Made by a program: the position numbers and the translations under genes
Shown here: piece by piece, positions 7,878-16,222 of the stretch
Numbering within the stretch: position 1 is the stretch's first letter
Layout of the letters: each line of letters begins with the position of its first letter
NCBI RefSeq assembly: GCF_002531575.1
Contig: NZ_NWTI01000034.1
Location: 1-48,518, forward strand
DNA length: 48,518 bases
DNA from: Bradyrhizobium sp. Y36
GTDB lineage: Bacteria; Pseudomonadota; Alphaproteobacteria; Rhizobiales; Xanthobacteraceae
Reading direction: 5' to 3'
Notes under the pieces: model-generated
The model's database searches: none
What the model saw: the letters and a program-made list of their open reading frames with translations, nothing else
Told to the model about the DNA's origin: nothing

Positions 7878-9878
7878 GTGGCAGCGCGAGCTAAGAAGAC
7901 CGCTAAGGGCAAGAAGAAGTCCGTCAAGAAAGCGCCGAAGAAGGCTGCCAGGAAGGCTGTGACGGCGCGTGCGCGCAAGACCGCCAAGAAGGCCGCGAAG
8001 TCGAAGAAGGCTGCCGCCAGGAAGGGCGTGAAGAAGAGCGCAGCAAAGGCGGCAAAGAAGGCCGGCAAGACAGCTGCGAAGAAGCAGGTCGCTGCCAAGA
8101 AGGTGGTGAAGAAGGCTGTCAAGAAACCTGCCACGAAGCCAGCCAAAGCTCCGGCAAAGAAGGCGGCCAAGACGGCGAATGTCGCTGCATCTGCCGTGGC
8201 CGCGGCACCGCCGCCTGTCGCCACGCCGCCGAAGACCGTGACGCCCAAGCTGTCGAAGCCCAAGGTGTCGAAGCCGCCGCAGGCACCTAAGCCCGTCGCA
8301 GCCCCGCAAGCCGTCGCGCCCGTCGTCGCCCCCGCGCGCGACAACGTCTTCTACATCACGACCGCGATCGCCTATCCCAACGGCAGCCCGCATATCGGCC
8401 ACGCCTATGAGGCGATCGCCACCGACGTACTGGCGCGCTTCGCACGGCTCGACGGCAAGGACGTTTTCTTCCTGACCGGCACCGACGAGCACGGTCAAAA
8501 GATGGTTCAGACGGCGGCCGGCGAAGGCATGACCGCAGCAGCCCTCGCAACCCGCAATGCCGGCCGCTTCAAGCAGATGGACGAGCGCCTGAACGTGTCG
8601 TTCGATCGCTTCATCCGCACCACCGAGGAGCAGCACCATCGCTCCAGCCAGGAGATCTGGCGGCGCATGGAAGCGAACGGCGACATCTATGCCGACACCT
8701 ATGCGGGCTGGTACTCGGTCCGTGACGAGGCCTATTACGCCGAGGACGAGACACGCCTGAACGACGACGGCGTGCGCCTGGGTCCGCAGGGCACGCCGGT
8801 CGAATGGGTCGAGGAGAAGAGCTACTTCTTCCGCCTCTCGGCGTACCAGGACAGGTTGCTCAAGCTCTACGCGGATCAGCCTGATTTCATCGGGCCGGAT
8901 TCCCGCAAGAACGAGGTGGTGAGCTTCGTCAAGGGCGGTCTGCGCGACCTCTCGATCTCGCGCACGACGTTCGACTGGGGCGTCAAGGTGCCTGGCGACG
9001 AAGATCACGTGATGTATGTCTGGGTCGACGCGCTGACCAACTACATCACCGGCGTCGGCTTCCCCGACGAGAGCGACAAGAACTGGCGCTACTGGCCGGC
9101 CGATGTGCATATCATCGGCAAGGACATCATCCGTTTCCACGCGGTGTATTGGCCGGCATTCCTGCTGTCGGCCGGCATCCCGCTGCCGAAGCGGGTCTAT
9201 GCCCACGGCTTCCTGTTCAGCAGGGGCGAGAAGATGTCGAAGTCGGTCGGCAACGTCGTCGATCCCTTCAACCTCGCCGACCAGTACGGCGTCGACCAGG
9301 TGCGCTATTTCTTCCTGCGCGAGGTACCGTTCGGCCAGGACGGCAACTACAATCACGAGGCCATCGTCGCGCGCATCAACGCCGACCTCGCCAACGATCT
9401 CGGCAATCTGGCGCAGCGTTCGCTGTCGATGATCGCAAAACAGCTCGGCGGAGTGCTGCCCGAGCCCGGCGAGTTCAGCGACAACGACAAGGCGATCCTG
9501 GCGATGGCCGACGGCATGGTGGCCGCATCGCGCGAGGCCATGGCAACGCAGCAGATCCATCACTGGCTCAACGCCGTGTGGGCGGTGGTTGCGGAGGCCA
9601 ACCGCTATTTCGCCGGCGAGGCGCCGTGGGCGCTCGCCAAGACCGATCCGGCCCGGCAGAAGACGGTGCTCTATGTCACCGCCGAAGTCGTGCGCCAGAT
9701 CGCGATCCTGGCCCAGCCCGCGATGCCGGCCGCTTCGGGCAAGCTGCTCGACAGCCTCGGTGTCCCCGAAGCCGAGCGCACCTTCGCCATGCTCGGCGGG
9801 GCCAAGCGGATCGCGCCGGGCTCGACGCTGCCCGCGCCGACGCCGGCTTTCCCGCGCTATGTCGAGCCGGCAGCCTGA
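7878..9878 (+). CDS. metG: Methionyl-tRNA synthetase with Lys/Ala-rich N-terminal tail
   Basis: This 666-residue class I synthetase charges tRNA-Met with methionine. The catalytic core starts near residue 155 (D-N-V-F-Y-I-T-T) and has the HIGH motif as P-H-I-G-H-A and the K-M-S-K-S loop. An anticodon-binding helical domain follows. The core contains no cysteine, so it is of the type lacking the zinc knuckle. The first about 154 residues are an unusual extension: roughly 37 of the first 98 residues are lysine, mixed with Ala and Arg like histone H1, followed by a Pro/Ala/Val-rich linker. GTG 7878 is chosen because TAAGGGA (7863-7869) precedes it at good spacing. The frame is open from 7785 without interruption. 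It is followed by tatD. Confidence 0.92.
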   Translation: MAARAKKTAKGKKKSVKKAPKKAARKAVTARARKTAKKAAKSKKAAARKGVKKSAAKAAKKAGKTAAKKQVAAKKVVKKAVKKPATKPAKAPAKKAAKTANVAASAVAAAPPPVATPPKTVTPKLSKPKVSKPPQAPKPVAAPQAVAPVVAPARDNVFYITTAIAYPNGSPHIGHAYEAIATDVLARFARLDGKDVFFLTGTDEHGQKMVQTAAGEGMTAAALATRNAGRFKQMDERLNVSFDRFIRTTEEQHHRSSQEIWRRMEANGDIYADTYAGWYSVRDEAYYAEDETRLNDDGVRLGPQGTPVEWVEEKSYFFRLSAYQDRLLKLYADQPDFIGPDSRKNEVVSFVKGGLRDLSISRTTFDWGVKVPGDEDHVMYVWVDALTNYITGVGFPDESDKNWRYWPADVHIIGKDIIRFHAVYWPAFLLSAGIPLPKRVYAHGFLFSRGEKMSKSVGNVVDPFNLADQYGVDQVRYFFLREVPFGQDGNYNHEAIVARINADLANDLGNLAQRSLSMIAKQLGGVLPEPGEFSDNDKAILAMADGMVAASREAMATQQIHHWLNAVWAVVAEANRYFAGEAPWALAKTDPARQKTVLYVTAEVVRQIAILAQPAMPAASGKLLDSLGVPEAERTFAMLGGAKRIAPGSTLPAPTPAFPRYVEPAA

Positions 9879-9890
9879 GGCGTTGGATTG

Positions 9891-10667
9891 ATGTTGGTCG
9901 ACAGCCACTGCCATCTGGATTTTCCGGACTTTGCGGAAGATCTCGACGGGATCGTGTCGCGTGCGCGTGCGGCTGGAATTGGCCGTATGGTCACGATCTC
10001 GACGCGGGTCCGGCGACTGAACGGCTTGCTTGCGATCGCCGAACGCTATGACGATGTATATTGCTCAGTCGGCACCCATCCGCACCACGCGGATGAGGAG
10101 GACGGCATTTCGCCGGACGAGCTGATCGCGCTGTCGCAGCACCCCAAGGTCGTCGCGCTCGGCGAGGCCGGGCTTGACTATTTCTACGACAACGGCTCGC
10201 CGGAAGCTCAGGCGAGGGGCTTTCGCGCCCACATCGCCGCCGCTCGCGCCACCGGCCTGCCGCTGGTGATCCACACCCGCGAAGCTGACGAGGACTGCGC
10301 CCGCATCCTGGAAGACGAGGTGGCCAAGGGATCGTTTCGCGCCGTGCTGCATTGTTACACGGGCGGGCGCGAGCTGGCGCTGAAGGCGGTGTCGCTCGGG
10401 CTCTATGTCGGTTTCACGGGCATCCTGACGTTCAAGAAGTCCGAGGCCTTGCGCGCGCTCGCGGCCGAATTGCCGTCCGATCGTATCCTGGTCGAAACGG
10501 ACTCGCCCTATCTTGCGCCGGGCAAGTTCCGCGGCAAGCGCAACGAACCGGCCTATGTGGTCGAGGTCGCAAAGGTGCTGGCCGAGACGCGTGGCGTGTC
10601 GCTCGACGAGATCTCGCGCCAGACCAGCGAAAACTTCTTCCGCCTGTTCTCGAAGGTGAAAGCTTGA
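9891..10667 (+). CDS. tatD: TatD-family metal-dependent hydrolase/DNase
   Basis: This 258-residue TIM-barrel metallohydrolase is of the TatD/YcfH type; members act as 3'-5' DNases and repair nucleases. The metal ligands are visible: H6-C-H8 in D-S-H-C-H-L-D-F, the Glu in L-G-E-A-G-L-D, His in V-I-H-T-R-E, His in L-H-C-Y-T-G, and Asp in V-E-T-D-S-P-Y-L. The length is normal. The ATG at 9891 is preferred to the TTG one codon earlier. It begins 12 bases after metG, and metG-tatD-MBL is a frequently conserved order, so the three genes are probably co-transcribed. Confidence 0.92.
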   Translation: MLVDSHCHLDFPDFAEDLDGIVSRARAAGIGRMVTISTRVRRLNGLLAIAERYDDVYCSVGTHPHHADEEDGISPDELIALSQHPKVVALGEAGLDYFYDNGSPEAQARGFRAHIAAARATGLPLVIHTREADEDCARILEDEVAKGSFRAVLHCYTGGRELALKAVSLGLYVGFTGILTFKKSEALRALAAELPSDRILVETDSPYLAPGKFRGKRNEPAYVVEVAKVLAETRGVSLDEISRQTSENFFRLFSKVKA

Positions 10668-10680
10668 AATCGGGAGCCGC

Positions 10681-11478
10681 ATGACGCTGACGCTGACGAT
10701 CCTGGGCTGCGGCTCCTCCGCCGGCGTGCCGCGCCCGGCGCTCGGCTGGGGCGCCTGCGATCCCAGCAATCCCAAGAATCGCCGTCGCCGCTGCTCGCTG
10801 CTGGTGGAGCGGACCTCCGAGCACGGCACCACGCGCATCGTGATCGACACCTCGCCGGACCTGCGCGAGCAATTGCTCGCGACCAATGTCGACCACATCG
10901 ACGCGGTGTTCCTGACCCATGAGCACGCCGACCAGACCCACGGCATGGATGATCTGCGCTCGGTCGTGATGCATATGCGCCGCCGTATCCCGACCTATTT
11001 GAACCAGTCGACGGCCAAGGATATCCTGTCGCGGTTCTCCTACTGCTTCCTCTCGCCGGAAGGCAGCGACTACCCGCCGATCCTGACGCGGCATTCGATC
11101 GAGGCGGGCGAGAGCCAGACCATCCTGGGGAAGGGCGGCGCGGTGACGATGACGGCTTTCCTGGTGCAGCACGGCGCCATTCCCGCGCTCGGCTACCGTA
11201 TTGGGGACGCTGCCTACACGCCCGACCTCAACGACATCCCGCGCGAGAGCTGGGGCGCACTGGAAAACCTCGACCTCTGGATCGTCGACGGCCTGCGCTA
11301 CACCAACCATGTCAGCCATTTCAGCATCAACGACGCGCTGTCCTGGATCGAGCGGTTCAAGCCGAAGCGCGCCGTCATCACCAACATGACCGCCGATGTC
11401 GACTACGAGGTTCTCCGGCAATCGCTGCCCGCGGGCGTCGTTCCCGCCTTTGACGGGCTGCGCCTGGAAACGCATTGA
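10681..11478 (+). CDS. MBL-fold metallohydrolase, PhnP-like
   Basis: This 265-residue metallo-beta-lactamase-fold protein has the H80-x-H82-x-D84-x-x-H87 zinc motif (T-H-E-H-A-D-Q-T-H-G). The N-terminus reads G-C-G-S-S-A-G-V-P, as in PhnP and related phosphodiesterases, and Cys residues occur near positions 26 and 38. Later His residues in V-Q-H-G-A and N-H-V-S-H-F complete the site. PhnP relatives hydrolyse cyclic phosphodiesters, but copies in the metG-tatD context are usually left as general hydrolases. The exact substrate is unknown. GGGAGC precedes the ATG, and the gene starts 13 bases after tatD. Confidence 0.85.
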   Translation: MTLTLTILGCGSSAGVPRPALGWGACDPSNPKNRRRRCSLLVERTSEHGTTRIVIDTSPDLREQLLATNVDHIDAVFLTHEHADQTHGMDDLRSVVMHMRRRIPTYLNQSTAKDILSRFSYCFLSPEGSDYPPILTRHSIEAGESQTILGKGGAVTMTAFLVQHGAIPALGYRIGDAAYTPDLNDIPRESWGALENLDLWIVDGLRYTNHVSHFSINDALSWIERFKPKRAVITNMTADVDYEVLRQSLPAGVVPAFDGLRLETH

Positions 11479-11479
11479 A

Positions 11480-11503
11480 CCCGCGGTAGAAATCCGCCGC
11501 GGG
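11480..11503 (+). terminator. Hairpin after metG-tatD-MBL operon
   Basis: CCCGCGG (11480-11486) and CCGCGGG (11497-11503) form a 7-base-pair GC stem directly after the stop codon. No T-run follows, so intrinsic termination is only possible, not shown. Confidence 0.45.
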
Positions 11504-11654
11504 CAGGCATACTCCTTGCTTGCATGGGCTGCATCGTGTTGATCTAACGTCTGAAAGACAGGCGGTTGGCCAGGGGCGATAGTGAGGCAGGACCGGCGAG
11601 CGAACCGTGATCGCCGGATCGGCTTCAATCGCCTCGTGTGATGATGGGGTTGGT

Positions 11655-12236
11655 GTGGCAGGGGACGACGTAACGACTGGGGGACCGGTGCGCCGCGCGC
11701 TGGATCTCCTTTATCTCGGGGCAGGCTACGCCGCCGGCGTCTTCATGGTTGCGATCTTTGCAATCATGATGATCATGTCGGTGGGGCGCCAGTTTGCGAT
11801 CAACATTCCCGCCGGTGACGATTTCGCGTCCTGGTGCATGGCCGCGATGGCGTTCCTCGGCCTTGCGCACACTTTCAAGCGCGGAGAGATGATCCGCGTC
11901 GGCCTGCTGCTGGAACGCCTGCACGGGCGGACCAAGCAGGTTGCCGAGATCGTCGCGCTCGGCGTCGCGACCGCCTTCATTCTCTATTTCACCCGCCATG
12001 CCGTGCAGATGACCTACGATTCCTGGCGCTTCAACGACGTGGCGCAGGGTGTCGTCGCGCTTCCGCTCTGGATTCCACAGCTTGGTTTTGTGGGTGGTCT
12101 TGGGATCCTTTCGATCGCGATGATCGACGAGATGGTCAATGTCATCGGCGGCAACCGGCCGAGCTATGAGAAGGGCTCGCCGGAGGAGACGCCGGAGGAA
12201 TTCGTCGAACGCATCTCGCAGGGCGGAGGCGGTTGA
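11655..12236 (+). CDS. TRAP transporter small permease, DctQ family
   Basis: This protein of about 193 residues has four predicted membrane helices and is the small membrane subunit of a tripartite ATP-independent periplasmic transporter. The first helix covers L-Y-L-G-A-G-Y onward. The D-D-F-A-S-W-C-M-A-A-M and H-T-F-K-R-G-E-M-I-R-V segments are DctQ-like. The start is uncertain: GTG 11655 is chosen with GGGG upstream, while GTG 11607 and GTG 11688 are alternatives. DctM follows after one base and the binding protein after that, so this is a Q-M-P operon. Confidence 0.85.
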   Translation: MAGDDVTTGGPVRRALDLLYLGAGYAAGVFMVAIFAIMMIMSVGRQFAINIPAGDDFASWCMAAMAFLGLAHTFKRGEMIRVGLLLERLHGRTKQVAEIVALGVATAFILYFTRHAVQMTYDSWRFNDVAQGVVALPLWIPQLGFVGGLGILSIAMIDEMVNVIGGNRPSYEKGSPEETPEEFVERISQGGGG

Positions 12237-12237
12237 C

Positions 12238-13551
12238 ATGGCCAATCTCGGCATGATCGAGCTCTCCTTCATCCTGCTCGGCGTCATGATCGTGCTGCTC
12301 GGCAGCGGGATCTGGATCGCGGTCTCGCTCGGCCTCGTCGGCTTCGTGGCGATGGCGCTGACGACGAGCCTGCCGCTCGGCTCGGTGCTCGCAACCACCA
12401 CCTGGAGCGCAAGCTCCTCCTGGACGCTGGCTGCATTGCCGCTGTTCATCTGGATGGGTGAAATCCTCTTCCGCACCAAATTGTCCGAAGAGATGTTCCG
12501 CGGATTGTCGCCCTGGGTTCAGTGGCTGCCGGGGCGGCTGACGCATGTCAACGTGATCGGTTGCGGCATCTTCGCGGCCGTGTCGGGCTCTTCGGCCGCG
12601 ACCTGTGCGACGATCGGCAAGATCGCGCTGCCCGAACTCGACAAGCGTGGTTACGACAAGGGCTTGAGCCTGGGCTCGCTCGCGGGCTCGGGGACCCTCG
12701 GTCTCCTGATCCCGCCCTCGATTCCCATGGTGGTCTACGCGGTCACGGCGAATGTCTCCGTGCTGCAGGTGTTCCTCGGCGGCTTCCTGCCGGGCCTGCT
12801 CGTGATGGTGCTCTATTCGGGCTACATCATCATCTGGTCGCTGCTGAACCCCAGCAAGATTCCGCCGCGCGATCCGCCGATGCCGTTCCGCCGGAAGCTG
12901 CAGGAGTCCGCCAAGCTCGTACCGTGCCTGCTGCTGATCCTCGCGGTTTTCCTCTCGCTCGTGCTCGGCTTTGCGACCGCAACCGAATGCGCGGCCTGGG
13001 GCGTCAGCGGCGCACTGCTGCTCGCCTGGTGGAGCGGCACGCTCACGCGCAAGAATTTCCTCGAAAGCATCATGAGCGCAACGCGCCTGACCTGCATGAT
13101 CATGCTGATCCTGGCGGGCGCGGCCTACACCACGGCGGCGATGGCCTATACCGGTATCCCTGCGGCGCTTGCCACCTGGGTGCAGGGGCAGCAGCTCACG
13201 CCCGGCATGCTCGCGCTGTATCTGAGCATCATGTACATCATCTTGGGGTGCCTGATCGACGGCATCTCGATGATCGTGCTGACCGCGGTCATCGTGCTGC
13301 CGATGGTCAAGCAGGCCGGGCTCGACCTGGTTTGGTTCGGCGTCTATCTCATCATCCATGTCGAGATGGCGCAGATCACCCCGCCGGTCGGCTTCAACCT
13401 GTTCGTGCTGCAGAACATGAGCGGGCGCGATACGTTCACCGTCGCGCGGGCCGCGTTTCCCTTCTTCGTCCTGCTGCTCGTCGCGGTGTTCATCATCACG
13501 GAGTATCCGCAGATCGTGATGGTCCTGCCCAAGCTCGCTTTCCCAGATTGA
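12238..13551 (+). CDS. TRAP transporter large permease, DctM family
   Basis: This 437-residue integral membrane protein, with about 12 hydrophobic segments, forms the ion-coupled transport channel of the TRAP system. Family-typical blocks include G-S-S-A-A-T-C-A-T-I-G, G-S-G-T-L-G-L-L-I-P-P-S-I-P, and the C-terminal I-T-P-P-V-G-F-N-L-F. The ATG at 12238 follows the DctQ stop by one base and has GGGCGGAGG just before it. The substrate is not readable from the permease. Organic acids are the usual cargo of this family. Confidence 0.92.
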   Translation: MANLGMIELSFILLGVMIVLLGSGIWIAVSLGLVGFVAMALTTSLPLGSVLATTTWSASSSWTLAALPLFIWMGEILFRTKLSEEMFRGLSPWVQWLPGRLTHVNVIGCGIFAAVSGSSAATCATIGKIALPELDKRGYDKGLSLGSLAGSGTLGLLIPPSIPMVVYAVTANVSVLQVFLGGFLPGLLVMVLYSGYIIIWSLLNPSKIPPRDPPMPFRRKLQESAKLVPCLLLILAVFLSLVLGFATATECAAWGVSGALLLAWWSGTLTRKNFLESIMSATRLTCMIMLILAGAAYTTAAMAYTGIPAALATWVQGQQLTPGMLALYLSIMYIILGCLIDGISMIVLTAVIVLPMVKQAGLDLVWFGVYLIIHVEMAQITPPVGFNLFVLQNMSGRDTFTVARAAFPFFVLLLVAVFIITEYPQIVMVLPKLAFPD

Positions 13552-13583
13552 GCGTACTTAGAATGACAGTGAGGAGAAGTCCG

Positions 13584-14561
13584 ATGATGTCTCGTTTATT
13601 TTGCGCATTCCTGACCGCCGGCGTGGTGGCGGCTGCGACGCCCGCTCTGGCGCAAACCAAATGGAATCTGCCGGCCGGGTATCCTGCTGACAACCCGCAC
13701 TCCGAAAACCTGGTCGCCTTCGCCAAGGACGTCGAAGCTGCGACATCCGGAAAACTCCAGATCACGGTCCACCCCGGCGCCTCGCTGTTCAAGGCACCCG
13801 ACATCAAGCGCGCGGTGATGACCGGGCAGGCGCAGATGGGCGAGGTGCTGCTCTCGATCCACGAAAACGAGGACGCGCTGTTCGGCGTCGACGTCGTGCC
13901 GTTCCTGGCGACCAGCTTCCCGGACGCGATGAAGCTGTATCAGGCGTCCAAGCCCGCGATCGCCAAGAAGCTCGACGCGCAGGGCCTCAAGCTGCTGTTC
14001 GTCGTGCCGTGGGCGCCGCAGGGCGTCTATGTCAACAAGCCGCTCGCCTCGATCGACGACATGAAGGGCCTGAAGTGGCGGGCTTATAACGTCGGGACCG
14101 CGCGCATCGGCGAGCTGGTCGGCGCGCAGTCGGTCACGATCCAGGCTGCAGAATTGCCGCAGGCGCTTGCGACCGGCGTCGTGAACTCCTTCATGTCGTC
14201 GGGCGGCACGGGCTACGACGCCAAGGCCTGGGAGTCGCTCAAGTATTTCTACGACGTGCAGGCCTGGATTCCCAAGGACTACACCTTCGTCAACAAGGCC
14301 GCGTTCGAGGCGCTCGACAAGCCGACCCAGGAGGCCATCCTCAAGGCCGCCGCGACGGCGGAAACCCGCGGCTGGAAGGCCTGGCAGGACAAGAGCACCT
14401 GGTACATCGACCAGCTCAAGGCCAAAGGCATGACCGTCGAGCCGCCGAGCCCGGCGCTCAAGGCCGGCTTCCAGAAGATCGGCGAACAGCTCACCGCCGA
14501 TTGGCTCAAGAAGGCCGGGGCGGACGGCCAGGCGATCGTCGACGCCTACAAGAAGATGTAA
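13584..14561 (+). CDS. TRAP transporter substrate-binding protein, DctP family
   Basis: This 325-residue periplasmic binding protein has a Sec signal peptide of about 25 residues ending in A-L-A-Q. DctP features are present: G-Y-P-A-D-N-P-H-S-E-N near the N-terminus, the G-Q-A-Q-M-G-E region, and L-K-W-R-A-Y with the Arg that usually pairs with a substrate carboxylate. GAGGAGAA lies five bases before ATG 13584; a second ATG follows directly at 13587. It is the third gene of the Q-M-P operon. A carboxylated ligand is likely from family knowledge; its identity is unknown. Confidence 0.9.
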   Translation: MMSRLFCAFLTAGVVAAATPALAQTKWNLPAGYPADNPHSENLVAFAKDVEAATSGKLQITVHPGASLFKAPDIKRAVMTGQAQMGEVLLSIHENEDALFGVDVVPFLATSFPDAMKLYQASKPAIAKKLDAQGLKLLFVVPWAPQGVYVNKPLASIDDMKGLKWRAYNVGTARIGELVGAQSVTIQAAELPQALATGVVNSFMSSGGTGYDAKAWESLKYFYDVQAWIPKDYTFVNKAAFEALDKPTQEAILKAAATAETRGWKAWQDKSTWYIDQLKAKGMTVEPPSPALKAGFQKIGEQLTADWLKKAGADGQAIVDAYKKM

Positions 14562-14586
14562 GGACGGGCCGCCTTTCACCCGGCTC

Positions 14587-14602
14587 CTTCCGCGGGCGGA
14601 AG
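14587..14602. terminator. Hairpin between convergent dctP and autotransporter genes
   Basis: CTTCCGC and GCGGAAG form a perfect 7-base-pair stem with a two-base loop, midway between two convergent genes. It could stop transcripts from either side. No T-run is present on the plus strand. Confidence 0.35.
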
Positions 14603-14627
14603 TTGGTCCCTCGATTGCGAGGCGGGG

Positions 14628-15983
14628 TCACCACGCATAACGCAGCGTGGCCCTGCCGGTGCAGGAGCGCACCAGCTCCGAGACCTCGCTGTCGAAATTG
14701 GCCGTGGCGGACCAGCCATTGAGGTCGCGCAGCTCGATCGCAACGCCTGCCAGCGCCGCATTGGGCGCCAATGCCGCGTTGCCTGCGACAAGTCCCTGAC
14801 CCGGCAGGGCCTGGAACGCCGCCGGAATCGGCTGCCCCGCACTGAAATCATGCGCCCAGGCGAGCCGTCCGCGCAGACCCATCACACCGCCGAACAGCGC
14901 AACGGACGTGCTCATGCGCAGGCCGAGCTCGGTGCGGCTGTCGGTGAAGCTGGTGCTGGCGGGCGCCGCCGCAAACCTGTCGGCGATCGAGGCCGGCTGT
15001 GCCGCATTGGAGGGCAGGTGGAAGCTGGTGATCTGCGCGGCCGCATAGGGCGTGATGCCGAGCCAGCGCGTGGCCGCGCGATAACCGCCCTCGAGGCGGC
15101 CGGAATAGGCGTTGGCGTTGACCACTGCGTTGAGCGGGTCCGTGCCCGCCGGCGTGACCTGATAGTCGCCGGTGATGGCCTGCCAGCCATAGGCGAGCCC
15201 AGTCGTGACATAGGCCGATCCGACCGAGTGCCTGACGAAGCCGCCGGCCTGGAACAGGTCGGAGCGGCCGCTCGAGACATTGCTGGCAAAGCCGGTGTTG
15301 CCGCCGGCGAGAGCAAAGCCGATGCGTGTCTGCGGCGAGAGAGAATAATCGGCCCCGGCCACGGTGCCGAAACTCCGGCTGGCCGATCCGTTGCCGCCGC
15401 TCGACATCTGCGAACCGCCAAAGCCGGCCGCCCAGACGCTCCAATGTGGTGCCGCCGGCGAGGGCTTGCCGTAGATCGCCCCATAGGCCTCGCGTCCGAT
15501 GCCGCCATGCGTCCGGTCGTTGCCGATATCGGCGTAGGCCGTGAGTTCTGCGTCGATCTCGGCGGGCCCAACGCCGCGCCCGTCGATAGCGGGGTCGAGC
15601 AGGGTCTGCGTGAACTGCCTCATCGCAAGAAACGTCGCCTGTGCCGTCTCGGCCTGCGGGATGCGGTCGCCGCCGAAGGCCTGCTGCATACCGAAGCGGG
15701 CCGCGCCGGCAAAGCCGGGCGGCTCGCCATTCCAGCCATAGGCCGCCTGCATGCCGCCGCCGCCGCCATTGCCGAACGATGCGCCCGGAATGGGTGCCGG
15801 CGAGCCGCCGTAGGGGCCTGCGAGAGTGTTGAAGCCCGGGGCGGTCGGACCTCCAGGTCCAAATCCCTGCGCGCCGGCAAACGCGCCGAACTCGCGCGCC
15901 GTCTGTGCCGCGGCAGGCCCGGGCCGCAGCAGGCCGGCCGCCAATAGCAGCAGCGCCAGACGCACCCGCACGTCCGTGCTCAC
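14628..15983 (-). CDS. Autotransporter beta-barrel domain protein, short passenger
   Basis: This 451-residue protein begins with a signal peptide (A-L-L-L-L-A-A-G-L-L, ending A-A-A-Q). A Gly/Pro-rich region of about 160 residues follows, then a C-terminal domain of about 265 residues with alternating hydrophobic strands ending in R-A-T-L-R-Y-A-W, where the terminal aromatic residue is the outer-membrane barrel signature. The barrel matches the autotransporter (type V) translocator style: G-A-D-Y-S-L-S-P-Q-T-R-I-G-F-A-L-A-G-G. The passenger is very short, so it may act as a porin-like or structural surface protein rather than exporting a large enzyme. GTG 15983 is the most upstream start; later GTG codons are possible. 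No operon partner is evident. Confidence 0.8.
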   Translation of the reverse strand: MSTDVRVRLALLLLAAGLLRPGPAAAQTAREFGAFAGAQGFGPGGPTAPGFNTLAGPYGGSPAPIPGASFGNGGGGGMQAAYGWNGEPPGFAGAARFGMQQAFGGDRIPQAETAQATFLAMRQFTQTLLDPAIDGRGVGPAEIDAELTAYADIGNDRTHGGIGREAYGAIYGKPSPAAPHWSVWAAGFGGSQMSSGGNGSASRSFGTVAGADYSLSPQTRIGFALAGGNTGFASNVSSGRSDLFQAGGFVRHSVGSAYVTTGLAYGWQAITGDYQVTPAGTDPLNAVVNANAYSGRLEGGYRAATRWLGITPYAAAQITSFHLPSNAAQPASIADRFAAAPASTSFTDSRTELGLRMSTSVALFGGVMGLRGRLAWAHDFSAGQPIPAAFQALPGQGLVAGNAALAPNAALAGVAIELRDLNGWSATANFDSEVSELVRSCTGRATLRYAW

Positions 15984-16222
15984 GACACCAACCGCATGAA
16001 GCGCCCCAACCGCGCCGGTCGCCAGCCGCGCAGCCCGCGCGGCTAAATGATCTGGAAGCAGCGAATCCGGTGAGGTGGAATCGTAAATGCGTCTCTAACG
16101 TTTTCCAATCTTTTCCTGACGTGTCGCGATGTCGTCGAAGGCGCGCAAACGATGTCGGGCGATGCGATGCATGTCGCAAACGCGCAGTCTATGTTTCCGA
16201 ATGTGTCTGCGGCCGGGCAGGC

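Noticed and set aside
7809..9914. Minus-strand frame of about 700 codons opposite metG
   Set aside because: It is the antisense shadow of metG. It has no recognisable domain, while the plus strand has HIGH and KMSKS.
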